In this document: one piece after another, positions 8,300 to 17,267 of the stretch
Layout of the letters: the number at the start of each line of letters is the position of its first letter
Numbering within the stretch: the first letter of the stretch is position 1
DNA from: Streptomyces shenzhenensis
GTDB taxonomy: Bacteria; Actinomycetota; Actinomycetes; Streptomycetales; Streptomycetaceae
Length of the DNA stretch: 64,000 bases
Assembly: GCF_021462265.1 (NCBI RefSeq)
Contig: NZ_JAJONF010000003.1
Location: 1-64,000 of the forward strand
Direction: 5' to 3'
Made by a program: the position numbers and the translations under genes
Notes under the pieces: model-generated
What the model saw: the letters and a program-made list of their open reading frames with translations, nothing else
What the model was told of the DNA's origin: nothing
The model's database searches: none

Positions 8300-10044
8300 C
8301 GCCCCGCCCGGCTCCGTGCCGCACCGTCCCGGCACTTGCGCACCAGAATCAGCCAGGTCCAGGCCAGGAACACCAGCGCGAAGGCGGCCAGGACCAGCCA
8401 CCCGCGGCTCGCCGGATGCCCGAACGAGTCCCCGTACGACGCCAGCAGCGGCGGACCGAGCGGTGAGCGGCCCGCCCGCCACAGCGGTTCCAGTCCCACC
8501 CCGCTGCCCAGTGCCTCGAACGCCCAGCGGTTGGTCATCGCCCAGCTGATCGCCTTCCCGGCCACCGTCATCCGGGGCACCGGCACGAAGGCGCCCGAGA
8601 ACAGCACCTGGGGGAAGCAGAGCAGCGGCAGCATCAGCGTCGCCTGCCCGGGCTCCGACACCGCCGCCGACGCGAGCAGCCCCAGCGCGAGGGCGGCGGC
8701 CGAGGCCAGCACACTCGACACGAACAGGGATCCGTACGTGTCCCAGCCCGCCGCGGGCAGCCGGTCCAGAGCGCGCAGCACGACCAGCAGCAACGCGTCC
8801 GCGACCGCGAGCACCGGCAGCATGGTCGTCAGTTTCGAGGCGACGTACGGGCCGATCCGCAGCCCCGCGAGCCATTCGCGACGCAGGACCGCCAGCTCGG
8901 CGCAGATCTGGAGCAGGCCGTACGTCAGCCCGAAGAAGAACGCGCCGAACGCGATCCAGAACATGATCATCGCCGACGAGCCCGGATCCGGGGCCGCCGG
9001 ATCGAACGCGCCGGCGCGGAACAGCACCGCGAACATCGCCACGATCATCACCGGCGAGCCCGCCAGGACGGCGACCGAGAGGCGGTTGTGCAGCATCAGC
9101 GCGGTACCGCGCCGGGTCAGCAGCGCCCACTGGCGCAGGGCACCAACGGCACCGGCACGGCTCGCCGGTACGGCCGGTGACGTGGCGACGGGGCCCGCCG
9201 CCTCCTCCGCCACGGCCGGTTCGACGCGCGCACCGCCCGCCACCGCCTCGTACACCTCCTCCACGGTGCCGGCCCCGAAGGCCTCGTACAGTCCGGCCGG
9301 TTCGCCCGCGTACGCGACCTCGCCGCCGGCGGAGAGGAACACCACCTGATCGGCGCGGAGCAGATCGGCGAGGACGTGCGTGGTCAGCACGACGGTGGTG
9401 CCGTCCTCGGCCAGCGCCCGCAGGGTGCGCAGCAGGGCCGCGCCGGTGACCGGGTCGAGCCCGGACGTCGGCTCGTCGAGGAAGAGCACTCTGGGCCGGG
9501 TGAGCAACTCGACCGCGATACTGGCCCGTTTGCGTTCACCGCCGCTCAGCGCGCGCACGGGAGTCGTTGCCCGTTCCGTCAGGCCGAGGGTGTCCAGCAC
9601 CCGGTCGACGGTTTCCAGCACGGTCTCGGCGGCCGTACCCGGAGCCATCCGCAGCCCCGCCGCGTACACCAGCGTGCGGCGCAGCGGCAGTTCGCGGTGG
9701 ATGATGTCCTCCTGCGGAACGAACCCGAAGTCCGGCCCCGGCGGTCCCGGCCGGACCCCGTCGTGCAGCACCTCGCCCTCGCTCGGCGCGGTCAGCCCCG
9801 CCAGCGTCTGCAACAGCACGGTCTTGCCCGCCCCGCTGCTCCCGGCGATCACCGTGAGCCGCCCCGGAGCGACATCGACCGACACGCCGTTCAGTATTCG
9901 CCCACCCCCACGCACCTCCCGGCTCACCCGGCGGGCACGCAGGCGCAGCCCGTTGACGGAGGGGGCGGAGGGGGCGGAGGGGGCGGAGGGGGCGGGGACG
10001 GAGGCCTCGACGGACGCGGGCGGGCGCGGGGGCGGTGTCGGCAT
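8296..10044 (-). CDS. ABCG-like half transporter (ATPase fused to ABC-2 permease)
   Basis: The 582-residue product joins an N-terminal ATP-binding domain to a C-terminal ABC-2 membrane domain, the order found in ABCG/White-type half transporters. Visible motifs are Walker A GSSGAGKT (about residues 68-75), the signature LSGGERKR (near 165), Walker B VLFLDEPTSGLD (near 184-195) and the H-loop histidine in LTTH. Six hydrophobic segments follow from about residue 320. It should act as a dimer exporting an unknown, probably lipophilic, substrate. Residues 1-32 are a low-complexity Pro/Ala/Ser leader encoded in part by a GGGGGCGGA tandem repeat (about 9961-10002). No clear ribosome-binding site precedes ATG 10044, so the true start may be further inside. 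It is monocistronic. Confidence 0.9.
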   Translation of the reverse strand: MPTPPPRPPASVEASVPAPSAPSAPSAPSVNGLRLRARRVSREVRGGGRILNGVSVDVAPGRLTVIAGSSGAGKTVLLQTLAGLTAPSEGEVLHDGVRPGPPGPDFGFVPQEDIIHRELPLRRTLVYAAGLRMAPGTAAETVLETVDRVLDTLGLTERATTPVRALSGGERKRASIAVELLTRPRVLFLDEPTSGLDPVTGAALLRTLRALAEDGTTVVLTTHVLADLLRADQVVFLSAGGEVAYAGEPAGLYEAFGAGTVEEVYEAVAGGARVEPAVAEEAAGPVATSPAVPASRAGAVGALRQWALLTRRGTALMLHNRLSVAVLAGSPVMIVAMFAVLFRAGAFDPAAPDPGSSAMIMFWIAFGAFFFGLTYGLLQICAELAVLRREWLAGLRIGPYVASKLTTMLPVLAVADALLLVVLRALDRLPAAGWDTYGSLFVSSVLASAAALALGLLASAAVSEPGQATLMLPLLCFPQVLFSGAFVPVPRMTVAGKAISWAMTNRWAFEALGSGVGLEPLWRAGRSPLGPPLLASYGDSFGHPASRGWLVLAAFALVFLAWTWLILVRKCRDGAARSRAGR

Positions 10045-10145
10045 GGGGGCAGCATGTCAGCTGAGCCCCGGACCCGGCAGTGGCCCGTGCCCTGACGCCG
10101 GGTCCTCTGCCAGACTGCGGGCGGAGCGCTACGGGGGTGCAGCGG

Positions 10146-12533
10146 ATGGGGTCGACACGGCCGTCGATGCAGGAGCTGATCGGGCGGCGCCGGCGGGCCG
10201 GGTTCGTCGGGCGGGTCGAGGAGCGGGCCGCGTTCCGGCGGAACCTCGGGCTGCCGCCCGAGGACGAGCGGCATCGCTTCCTCTTCCATGTGCACGGTGC
10301 CGCGGGCGTCGGGAAGACCCGCCTGGTACGGGAGCTGGAGCAGATCGCCCGGGAAGCCGGGGCGCTGACCGCGTACGTCGACGAGGGCGTGGCCGGCCTG
10401 CCCGAGGCGATGGCGGTGATGGCACGTCAGTTCGGTACTCAGGGACGGCGGTTCAAGGAACTGGAGCGGCTGCTGGCCACGCACCGGGAGCGGCGGCACG
10501 AGGCGGAGTCCGCCCTGGTCCTGGGCGGAGCGGAGGAGAGGGAGGGGCCGTCGGCGGGGAGCCTCGCGGTGGCGCGGGCGGCGCAGGTGGGACTGGGGAT
10601 GGTCCCGGTGGCCGGCGCGTTCGCCGTCGCCCTGGACGCCGAGCGGCTCGCCGAGGGAGCCGACCGTATCCGGGCCCGCTTCCGCAGCCAGGAGGACGTC
10701 CAGCTGGTGTTGTCTCCCGAGCGGGTACTCACCCCCGTGCTGCTCACGGAGCTGGCGGCCGCGGCCGACGCCGCCCCCTGGGTCGTCCTGCTCCTCGACA
10801 CCTACGAGCGTACCGGCCCGTTCCTCGACCCCTGGCTGCACGACGTGATGACCACCGACCGGTACGGTGCCCTGCCCGCCAACGTCGTCGTGGTCACCTC
10901 CGGCCAGCACCCCTTCGACACCGCCCGCTGGGGCAGTTTCGCGGACTTCAGGACGGACCTGCCGCTCGGCCCGTTCACCGAGGCGGAGGCCCGGGGGCTG
11001 CTCGCCGACAAGGGAGTACGGGACGAGCCGGTGGTCGCGGAGGTGCTGCGGCTGACGGGCGGGCTGCCGGTGCTCGTCTCCACCCTGGCGGAGTCCGGGC
11101 CGGTCGGTCCCGCGGAGGTGGGGGATCCGAGCGCCACCGCGGTGGACCGCTTCCTGAAGTGGGAGCGGGACCCCGTACGCAGGGCGGCCGCGCTGGCCGG
11201 CGCGCTGCCCCGGCGCCTCGACGAGGACGTGTTCCGCTCCGTCGTGGACGGCCCCGAGGAGCAGGCGGACGCGCTCTTCGCATGGCTGCGGGGCATGCCG
11301 TTCGTCAGCGAGCGCGACGGCCGGATGAGCTACCACGACGTGGTCCGGGCGCCGATGCTCCGGCTGCAGCGGCTGCGCTCGCCCCGGGGCTGGACCGAGC
11401 GGCACACCCGGCTCGCCGACGCGTACGGCCGGCGGCGCGCGGAGGCCGAGGCCGACCTGCGGCCCGAGGAGCCGTGGGCGGACGAGGAGTGGCGGGAGCT
11501 GCGGCTCGGCGAGTCGTACCACCTGCTGTGCGCGCGCCCCCGTGCCGCGCTGCCGGCCGTCCTCGCCGACCTCGTCACCGCCTGCGTCCACGGCGACGAC
11601 GCGGTACGGCCCTGGGTGCGGCTGCTGGCCGAGGCGGGCGAGGACGCGGACGCGGAGGCCGTACGGACCTGGGGCGCGGACCTCGCCGAGGCGCTGGCCG
11701 GGGGCGGGCTCGCCGCACTGCTCCGGCTGCTGCTCGGCCGGGCCCGCGGCGACGAGCCGTGGCGGGCGACGGCATGGGCGCTGCGCGCCGACGCGCTCGC
11801 CCGGGACGGCGCGCACGAGCAGGCCCTGGAGGACTACGGCCGCGCCCTCGCCCTGGACCCGGCCCTGGTGCGGGCCCACCGCGGCCGGGCCGTCACCCGG
11901 GGCGGGACGGGCGACTACGAGGGCGCGCTCGCCGACCTCGACCGGGTGCTGGAACTGGAGCCGGACAACCCGTGGAACGTCATCCTGCGCGGCGAGCACC
12001 ACCGGCTGGCCCGCCACCACGACGAAGCGGTGGCCGACCTCAGCGAGGGGATCAGACGCAACCCCGCCAGCGAGTTCGCCTGGGCCTCCCGAGGCGCCGC
12101 CCACGAACGCCACGGCGATCTCGACGCGGCCCTGGCCGACTTCGACCACGCGCTGGGACTCAAGCCGGACTACGCCTGGGCCCTGGCCCGCCGCGGCCGT
12201 GTCTGGCGCGGCCTCGGCGACCAGGCCCGCCGCCTCGCCGACCTCGACCGCGCCCTCGCCCTGCAGCCCGACTGGGCCTGGGGCCGCTGCGAACGCGGCG
12301 ACGCCCTGCGCGTCGCCGGCCGCGACGAGGAGGCCCTGGCCGACTACGACCGCGCCCTCGAACTCGACCCCGACTACGCGTCCGCGTACGCGAGCCGGGG
12401 CGTGTCCCTGTCCCACCTGGGCCGTCACGAAGAGGGCCTCGCCGACCTGGACCGCGCCCTCGCGCTGAACCCGGACTACCCCTGGGCCCTGGAACACCGG
12501 GCCGCGGTCCTTCAGCGCATGGCGGACGCGTGA
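10146..12533 (+). CDS. AAA/STAND-like ATPase with C-terminal TPR repeats
   Basis: The 795-residue product has a Walker A motif GAAGVGKT (near residue 55), a hydrophobic Walker B-like WVVLLLDTYE (about residue 218) and, from about residue 540, seven or so tetratricopeptide repeats with the consensus AL.DYDRALEL.PDYA.A. The layout (NTPase, helical linker, TPR array) is that of STAND-type signalling ATPases, in which the repeats bind a partner or trigger and the NTPase oligomerises. No enzymatic effector domain is visible at either end. ATG 10146 has GGGGGT 8 bases upstream and is preferred to an in-frame upstream start. It is transcribed alone, divergent from the ABC transporter. The trigger and output are unknown. 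Confidence 0.8.
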   Translation: MGSTRPSMQELIGRRRRAGFVGRVEERAAFRRNLGLPPEDERHRFLFHVHGAAGVGKTRLVRELEQIAREAGALTAYVDEGVAGLPEAMAVMARQFGTQGRRFKELERLLATHRERRHEAESALVLGGAEEREGPSAGSLAVARAAQVGLGMVPVAGAFAVALDAERLAEGADRIRARFRSQEDVQLVLSPERVLTPVLLTELAAAADAAPWVVLLLDTYERTGPFLDPWLHDVMTTDRYGALPANVVVVTSGQHPFDTARWGSFADFRTDLPLGPFTEAEARGLLADKGVRDEPVVAEVLRLTGGLPVLVSTLAESGPVGPAEVGDPSATAVDRFLKWERDPVRRAAALAGALPRRLDEDVFRSVVDGPEEQADALFAWLRGMPFVSERDGRMSYHDVVRAPMLRLQRLRSPRGWTERHTRLADAYGRRRAEAEADLRPEEPWADEEWRELRLGESYHLLCARPRAALPAVLADLVTACVHGDDAVRPWVRLLAEAGEDADAEAVRTWGADLAEALAGGGLAALLRLLLGRARGDEPWRATAWALRADALARDGAHEQALEDYGRALALDPALVRAHRGRAVTRGGTGDYEGALADLDRVLELEPDNPWNVILRGEHHRLARHHDEAVADLSEGIRRNPASEFAWASRGAAHERHGDLDAALADFDHALGLKPDYAWALARRGRVWRGLGDQARRLADLDRALALQPDWAWGRCERGDALRVAGRDEEALADYDRALELDPDYASAYASRGVSLSHLGRHEEGLADLDRALALNPDYPWALEHRAAVLQRMADA

Positions 12534-12650
12534 ACTAGACCTGCCTCCGGGGCGCTCGTACTCTCGCCAGCCGTGACTTCGACGCCGAGTCCGAGGAGTA
12601 CGAACAGACGATGCGGCCCTACCGGCAAGGGCCGGCGGAGCTCAAGCAGG

Positions 12651-12863
12651 TCATGCGCGGGGACGTGCGGCGACCACCGGACCGGTACCGCGGACGAAGG
12701 CCGCCCACGAGACCTCCCCGAACGCGAGGCGTGCGCCTGCCTTGTCCTTGGAGTCGCGGACGTGGACGGTGGTGGTGACGGGGGATATGGCCACCTCGAC
12801 GCAGTCGGGGCCGTCGTTGCTGCTGTAGCTGCTCTTGAACCAGTTCAGCGCGTTGGGGGTCAT
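12651..12863 (-). CDS. DUF397 protein paired with the XRE regulator
   Basis: The 70-residue product has the DUF397 hallmarks: LNWFKSSYSSNDGPDCVEVA near the N-terminus, VHVRDSKD in the middle and a W-x(2)-F motif near the end. Such proteins are encoded next to XRE/DUF5753 regulators in streptomycetes and are thought to work with them, as in the bldB/WhiJ-type developmental systems. Start ATG 12863 overlaps the upstream regulator stop (ATGA), so the two are translationally coupled. The C-terminal tail (GTGPVVAARPRA) is unusual and may be the result of a local frameshift. Confidence 0.9.
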   Translation of the reverse strand: MTPNALNWFKSSYSSNDGPDCVEVAISPVTTTVHVRDSKDKAGARLAFGEVSWAAFVRGTGPVVAARPRA

Positions 12864-13672
12864 GTTTCCTCTCCCAGCACTTTCTCGATGAAGGCCAGTG
12901 ACTCCCGGGGCGGGAGAGCCTGCGCCCGGATCATTCCATAGCGCATATCCATGATCTGGACTTCCCGAGGATCACTGATCACACGACTGTGCAGCTGGGC
13001 TTCCGAGTGCCCGAGGGTCTTGCCGTCCTGGAGCTTGAGCAGTCGGATCGGACCGCCCATGCCGGCGTGGTCCTCGCGGTCCGTGGGCATCACCTGGATT
13101 TCCACGTTCCTCAACTTGCCAAGTGTCAGCAGGTGTTCGAGCTGCTGGCGTAGCACCATTCTGCCCCCGATCGGCCGACGCAGCGTCACCTCTTCCTGGA
13201 CAAAGGTCAGGAGTGGCGGGGGAACCCGCTCGAAGACGCGGCGGCGTGCCATGCGCGCGGCGACCTGACGTCCGAGCTCATCCTCCGGATATGCGGGTCG
13301 GCGCATGGCGAACAGTGCCCTCGCGTACTCCTCTGTCTGAAGCAGGCCGTGCATGTTGTGGTTGGCGTACGCCCCCAGTTCGACCGCCTCCGCCTCCAAC
13401 TTGGCCAGATCCCGGACCTTCTTCGGATACCGGGCCCGCTCCACGTCCTCCTTCATGAACGCGAGCTTCCCGCCCGCCCCCAGCGCCTCGTCGGCCTTCT
13501 CCAGGAAATCCGGCTTGGGGATCCGACGTCCCCGCTCCACGGCCGAGACCATCTCCTCGCTGTAGCCGATGGCGGTCCCGAGTTCGCCCTGCCGCAGCCC
13601 GGCGGCCTCCCGCCACACCTTGATCTGCCGCCCGACCGCCCTGAGTACGGCCTCGGCCTCCTCGTCCTCCAC
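12860..13672 (-). CDS. XRE-family regulator with DUF5753 domain (WhiJ-like)
   Basis: The 270-residue DNA-binding regulator has a Cro/C1-type helix-turn-helix at residues about 12-65 (QIKVWREAAGLRQGELGTAI followed by GYSEEMVSAVERGRRIP). A DUF5753 sensor-like domain fills the rest (ARALFAMRRPAYPEDELGRQ, and later VMPTDREDHAGMGGP). GTG 13672 is chosen because GGAAGGGG precedes it at good spacing; longer starts extend into low-complexity sequence. It forms a coupled pair with the downstream DUF397 gene and diverges from the HATPase gene across about 95 bases. Family members act in development and secondary metabolism; the target here is unknown. Confidence 0.9.
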   Translation of the reverse strand: MEDEEAEAVLRAVGRQIKVWREAAGLRQGELGTAIGYSEEMVSAVERGRRIPKPDFLEKADEALGAGGKLAFMKEDVERARYPKKVRDLAKLEAEAVELGAYANHNMHGLLQTEEYARALFAMRRPAYPEDELGRQVAARMARRRVFERVPPPLLTFVQEEVTLRRPIGGRMVLRQQLEHLLTLGKLRNVEIQVMPTDREDHAGMGGPIRLLKLQDGKTLGHSEAQLHSRVISDPREVQIMDMRYGMIRAQALPPRESLAFIEKVLGEET

Positions 13673-13767
13673 ACCCGCCCCTTCCGACGTACGACCCGTA
13701 CGGCACCGACCGACGCCCGGACAGTCACGCTCTGTGCCGGGGTCATCACTGGTCAGAGTAGGGAGAG

Positions 13768-14226
13768 GTGAGCACGCTGGGTGACATGACCCAGAAATCC
13801 CTCCCGGAAGTCCTGGCCCCCGCACAGCACTTCACGGTGCAGTTGTCCGCCACTCGAAGGGGCGCTCGACTCGCGCGGCTGCTCACCGAACGCCAACTCG
13901 ACGACTGGGGAATCCCCTTCGCCGCGCATGCGACGCAGGTCGTGGCCGAACTGGCGTCGAACGCGGTGCTGCACGGACGCGTGGCGGGGCGGGACTTCCG
14001 GCTGGGGCTACGGCTGGTCGCCGACCGCACGCTCCGTATCGAGGTGACCGACGCCCGGGGCGACCGCGTCCCGCGTGTTCACGATCCGGTGTCCGGCGAC
14101 GCGGAATCGGGGCGGGGCCTGCTGATCGTGGCGGCGTACGCCGACCGTTGGGGCGTGGACGAGGCACCCGCCGGCTGCAAGGTCGTCTGGGCGGAGCTGG
14201 GGGCACCGGGTCGCGACGGCCCATGA
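13768..14226 (+). CDS. HATPase-fold ATP-binding protein (RsbW/anti-sigma-like)
   Basis: The 152-residue protein is a single histidine-kinase-type ATPase domain. The N-box is VVAELASNAVLHG (about residues 54-66), the G1 box DARGDRVPR and the G2 box SGRGLLIVAAYADRWG. Proteins of this size in Streptomyces act as serine kinases or anti-sigma switch proteins and often sit beside XRE/DUF397 pairs, as here. The start is uncertain: GTG 13768 follows GGGAGAG very closely, while ATG 13786 (MTQKSLPE) has poorer spacing. It diverges from the XRE gene, so one intergenic region likely controls both. Confidence 0.85.
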   Translation: MSTLGDMTQKSLPEVLAPAQHFTVQLSATRRGARLARLLTERQLDDWGIPFAAHATQVVAELASNAVLHGRVAGRDFRLGLRLVADRTLRIEVTDARGDRVPRVHDPVSGDAESGRGLLIVAAYADRWGVDEAPAGCKVVWAELGAPGRDGP

Positions 14227-14450
14227 CCCGGCGGTTCCCGACGTCAAAGACCAAAGAACCGGGGAAAGAACCCAACCCGCCCTACCGTCCCCGTCGATCA
14301 CCCGCCGGAGTGAATATGCCGAACTCAACTGGCGCGGCGGGGCAGTTGTGCGGCAGCGTCTGCTGCGACAAGCCCACACATGCTTCGGCCCTCGCGGGGA
14401 CTGCCATCCCACTGCGAGGGCCTGATCATCAAGGAAGAAGAGCCTTCCCA

Positions 14451-15239
14451 ATGACTGAGAAGAACCCTAGCGCGCCCAAGTCCGCCAAGACCCGGCATTC
14501 CCACTCCGGTGTGATTCACGTGAATGAACCCCACACCGAGAACTTCACCGTGGTCGGCAATCACCTCCTCCAGCACCCCGAGTTGTCGCTGATGGCCATC
14601 GGTCTCGCGGTGCACATCCAGTCGCTGCCCGCCGGGGCGCCGATCGGGATCAAGACGCTGGCCGCGAAGTTCCCCGAGGGGGAGATCCGGATCGCCGCAG
14701 CGTTGCGGGAGCTGGAGGAACACGGATACCTCACGCGTGCCAGGGAGCGTCTTCAATCGGGACAGGTGACGACCCGGACGACCTCGTACAACAAGCCCGG
14801 CAAGGGGCGGACCGCACCGGCTTCGGTCCCCGGACCCCCGGCTCCACCGAAGGCGTCCGCCCCGAAGGCCCCGGCCCCTGCCGCCACCCTCCTCACCCGC
14901 CTGCGCACCTACGACTCCCGCCTCCTGCTCTCCGAACGTGACGTACGGCGGCTGGTGCCCGAGGTCTCCGAGTGGCTGGAGCGGGGCGTTCCGGCGACGG
15001 CCGTGGAGCGCGCGCTGACGACCGGCCTGCCCCAGGACCCGATCAAGCACCCGGCGGCCTTCCTCGCGCACCGCCTCACCAGCCTCCTGCCCCCACCCGT
15101 GCCGCTCCCGGTCGCGTCCCCTTCCGCGCCCGCCCGTCGTCCGGACCCCTGGCAGGACTGCGACGGCTGCGACCGCCCGTTCCGCGCCCCGGAGCCGGGA
15201 CGGTGCCGGGACTGCCGTGCGCTCGGCGCGGTGGCTTAG
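14451..15239 (+). CDS. Helix-turn-helix protein with C-terminal zinc-ribbon-like cysteines
   Basis: The 262-residue product starts at ATG 14451, about 8 bases after GAAGAAGAG. Residues about 25-110 resemble a winged-helix replication/transcription-type domain (LSLMAIGLAVHIQSLPAGAP, then IAAALRELEEHGYLTRARER). A Pro/Ala-rich hinge follows. A second helical segment (about residues 150-220) leads to a C-terminal CDGC...CRDC cluster that could bind zinc. Such proteins are abundant in Streptomyces and no target is known. The TAG stop spans the insertion point of the adjacent IS array. Joining the sequence on the two sides of the array still gives GCT TAG, so the insertion did not alter the protein. 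Confidence 0.75.
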   Translation: MTEKNPSAPKSAKTRHSHSGVIHVNEPHTENFTVVGNHLLQHPELSLMAIGLAVHIQSLPAGAPIGIKTLAAKFPEGEIRIAAALRELEEHGYLTRARERLQSGQVTTRTTSYNKPGKGRTAPASVPGPPAPPKASAPKAPAPAATLLTRLRTYDSRLLLSERDVRRLVPEVSEWLERGVPATAVERALTTGLPQDPIKHPAAFLAHRLTSLLPPPVPLPVASPSAPARRPDPWQDCDGCDRPFRAPEPGRCRDCRALGAVA

Positions 15240-15247
15240 AAGTCATC

Positions 15248-15583
15248 TCATTTGGTGACTACATGTGGGGAATCCGCGACCAGTCGAGCCATCTCGTGCA
15301 GGTGGTGCCAGTACTCGGGGTCGTCCGCTTCGCTGAGTACAGGTATGACCTGGTCCAGGCGGGCGATGCAGCGAAGCAGGCCGCTTCGACCTTGCGCTTC
15401 TAGCTCGCCGCCGTTCTTGATCCAGATGAAAACCCAGGATGCGGTGTCTGAGTCCAGCATCACCAGGTCGAAGCCGGCCCGGTCCGCGCCGGCCAACCTG
15501 GGAGGAAAGGGCAATTTCATGAACTCCTGGTACAGGCGTGATACGGCCTCAACCGCAGTTTCTTCGCTCACGCGGGCCATCAT
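15248..15583 (-). CDS. Passenger protein of IS element 1, unknown function
   Basis: The 111-residue acidic protein (RLYQEFMKLPFPPRLAGADR, then LVMLDSDTASWVFIWIKNGG) resembles a group of small Streptomyces hypothetical proteins I recognise but cannot name. ATG 15583 overlaps the transposase stop (ATGA), suggesting coupled translation. The TGA stop (15248-15250) is formed inside the left terminal repeat. An extended start at 15604 exists but has no ribosome-binding site. Both ends therefore lie within the transposable unit, which supports a true passenger. No toxin or resistance motif is seen. It could be an immunity-type protein, but that is only a guess. Confidence 0.6.
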   Translation of the reverse strand: MMARVSEETAVEAVSRLYQEFMKLPFPPRLAGADRAGFDLVMLDSDTASWVFIWIKNGGELEAQGRSGLLRCIARLDQVIPVLSEADDPEYWHHLHEMARLVADSPHVVTK

Positions 15584-16415
15584 GGCGCGGCTTTCACAAC
15601 GCATGGAGTCGTCTCGAGTCTGCGGTAGCAGATGAGGGTGCACGCGAGGCTGGTGAAGGCGAGGAAGTGCTCGGCCTTGCGTTCGTAGCGGCGGTGGAGT
15701 CGGCGGCAGCCGGCGAGCCAGGCCATGGTCCGTTCGACGGTCCAGCGGTGTCGTCCGAGCTGCTGTGACGTCTCCACGCCCTTGCGGGCGATGCGATGCC
15801 GGATCCCTCGCTGTGCCAGCCATTGCCGCAGGTGGCGGTAGTCATAGCCCTTGTCGGCGTGGAGCTTGCCGGGCTTGCGTCGGCGAGGTCCTCAGCGGGA
15901 CCGGATCGGAGGTATCCCCTTCACGAGCGGGATTAGGGCCTGGCTGTCGTGGACGTTGGTGCCGGAGATGCCGGCAGACAGGGGCAGACCGGTCCGCTCG
16001 GTGATCAGATGGATCTTCGAGCCGTATTTGCCCCGGTCGACAGGATTCGGACCTGTCAGGTCCCCCTTTTCAGGGCCCGCATGTTCACCGAGTCGATCGC
16101 GCAACGGGACCAGTCCAGGTCGCCACGGGCACCGAGTTCGTCGAGGACCAGGCGGTGGAGCTTGGCCCGCACCCTGGCCTTCGTCCACTCGGTGAACCGG
16201 CGATGGGCCGTCGCACCAGACGGCCCGAACGATGCCGCGGGCAGTTGCTGCCACGTGCAGCCCGACGTCGCTACGAACACGATCGCCGCCAGAACCTCCC
16301 GATCGCCATGTCGACGTCGGCCACCACCCGGCGGCCGCGACGGAGCCTCCGGCACCACCCGCTGGAACAACTCCCATAATTCGTCGGGCACCAGCTGCGC
16401 AACAATCCCCACCAC
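15580..16415 (-). pseudogene. IS5-family transposase, copy 1, interrupted by a TGA
   Basis: The first reading frame (GTG 16415 to 16056) ends in CAIDSVNMRALKRGT and contains the first catalytic Asp. At AAAAGGGGG a -1 frameshift would enter the second frame (LTGPNPVDRGKYGSKIH). There an in-frame TGA follows GIPPIRSR where copy 2 has a sense codon. Beyond it the frame stays open through the second Asp (HADKGYDY) and the Glu block (RWTVERTMAWLAGCRR, YERK). Because of this nonsense codon, copy 1 probably makes no full transposase unless there is readthrough. It could still be moved by copy 2. Confidence 0.85.
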
Positions 16416-16532
16416 GGCGAACAGCCCGCCCAGCCAAATGAGATGACCTCTTAGAGGTCATCTCGATTGGTGGATCGAGGCGCGGGCTACCCGGCGGACT
16501 GAGCCATTGGGCGCTGGTGCGACGATGCGGGG

Positions 16533-17261
16533 ATGCGCGAGGTCAATGAGCTGATCAACGTCGACGATCCAGCCTGGCCGCTCCTCCTTCAGGAGCTGTC
16601 CGGCACCGGCGTACCAGTTGAGGTGCTGCCCGGCGATCCCGAGACGGGCCGCGCCTCGCTGCTGCAACTCCAGGTCTCCGCCCGATCAAATTTGGGCGGC
16701 ATCGTACTGAACTGCGGCGGCATGCTCGTGGACAGCGGGTGGTTGCGGATCTTCGGAAGCCCGAGTGGTGCCGACGCCGAAGGACTGCCCGGCCTGGCCG
16801 AGATCAACGCGATGCCCGCGACGTTCGATCCCGCATGGCTGTCGGGTGCAGGACTCGTGGTCGCGCACGACGTGCTGGGCGGGGTTTTCACCCTCAACGG
16901 GGGCAACCCCCGTCAGGCCGGTCGGCCCGGCGAGCCGGGTGAAATCCTCTACTTCGCCCCCGATGCCCTTGGCTGGCAGGCCCTGGGCGCCGGCCACTCG
17001 GCATGGCTGTCCTGGATTCTCTCCGGAGGGCTCCAGGAGTTCTATGAGGACCTGCGGTGGGACGGCTGGCGCGACGAAGTCTCTGTGCTCAATGGCCGGC
17101 AGGGGTTGTCGTTCTTCCCGCCGTTGTGGTCGGCCGAGGCCCGCCAGGATCTGTCGGCGGCCAGCCGTCGTCCGGTGCCCATGGCGGAACTCCTGAGCCT
17201 GAGCCGCAACTCGTGCCTTCAGTTCGACGGCGCCGATCCGGGGTTTCTCGGAGTTGTATGA
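16533..17261 (+). CDS. DUF2625 family protein, passenger of IS element 2
   Basis: The 242-residue product matches my memory of DUF2625: N-terminal ELINVDDPAWPLLLQEL, VEVLPGDP, the core GGMLVDSGWLRIFGS, VVAHDVLGGVFTLNGG, ILYFAPDALGWQALG, SWILSGGLQEFYEDLRWDGW and SFFPPLWSAE. The family is about this size, so the protein looks complete. Its biochemical role is unknown; the fold is probably SUKH/SMI1-like in style, but I cannot show that. ATG 16533 has a weak site upstream. Its stop is 6 bases from the convergent transposase stop, and the whole gene sits between the terminal repeats, so it is carried by the element. Confidence 0.8.
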   Translation: MREVNELINVDDPAWPLLLQELSGTGVPVEVLPGDPETGRASLLQLQVSARSNLGGIVLNCGGMLVDSGWLRIFGSPSGADAEGLPGLAEINAMPATFDPAWLSGAGLVVAHDVLGGVFTLNGGNPRQAGRPGEPGEILYFAPDALGWQALGAGHSAWLSWILSGGLQEFYEDLRWDGWRDEVSVLNGRQGLSFFPPLWSAEARQDLSAASRRPVPMAELLSLSRNSCLQFDGADPGFLGVV

Positions 17262-17267
17262 ACTGGT

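Larger units (their letters stand above)
15239..16450 (-). mobile_element. IS5-type element 1 carrying a passenger gene
   Basis: Ends GAAGTCATCTCATTTGG (15239-15255) and, inverted, CCAAATGAGATGACCTC (16434-16450) match in 16 of 17 positions. TTA lies directly outside each end (15236-15238 and 16451-16453), consistent with a 3-base target duplication. The 1,212-bp element contains a broken two-frame transposase and a downstream passenger ORF whose stop codon lies inside the left terminal repeat. A sequence resembling the terminal repeat also occurs internally (15606-15620) just after the transposase, perhaps an older left end. Confidence 0.85.
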
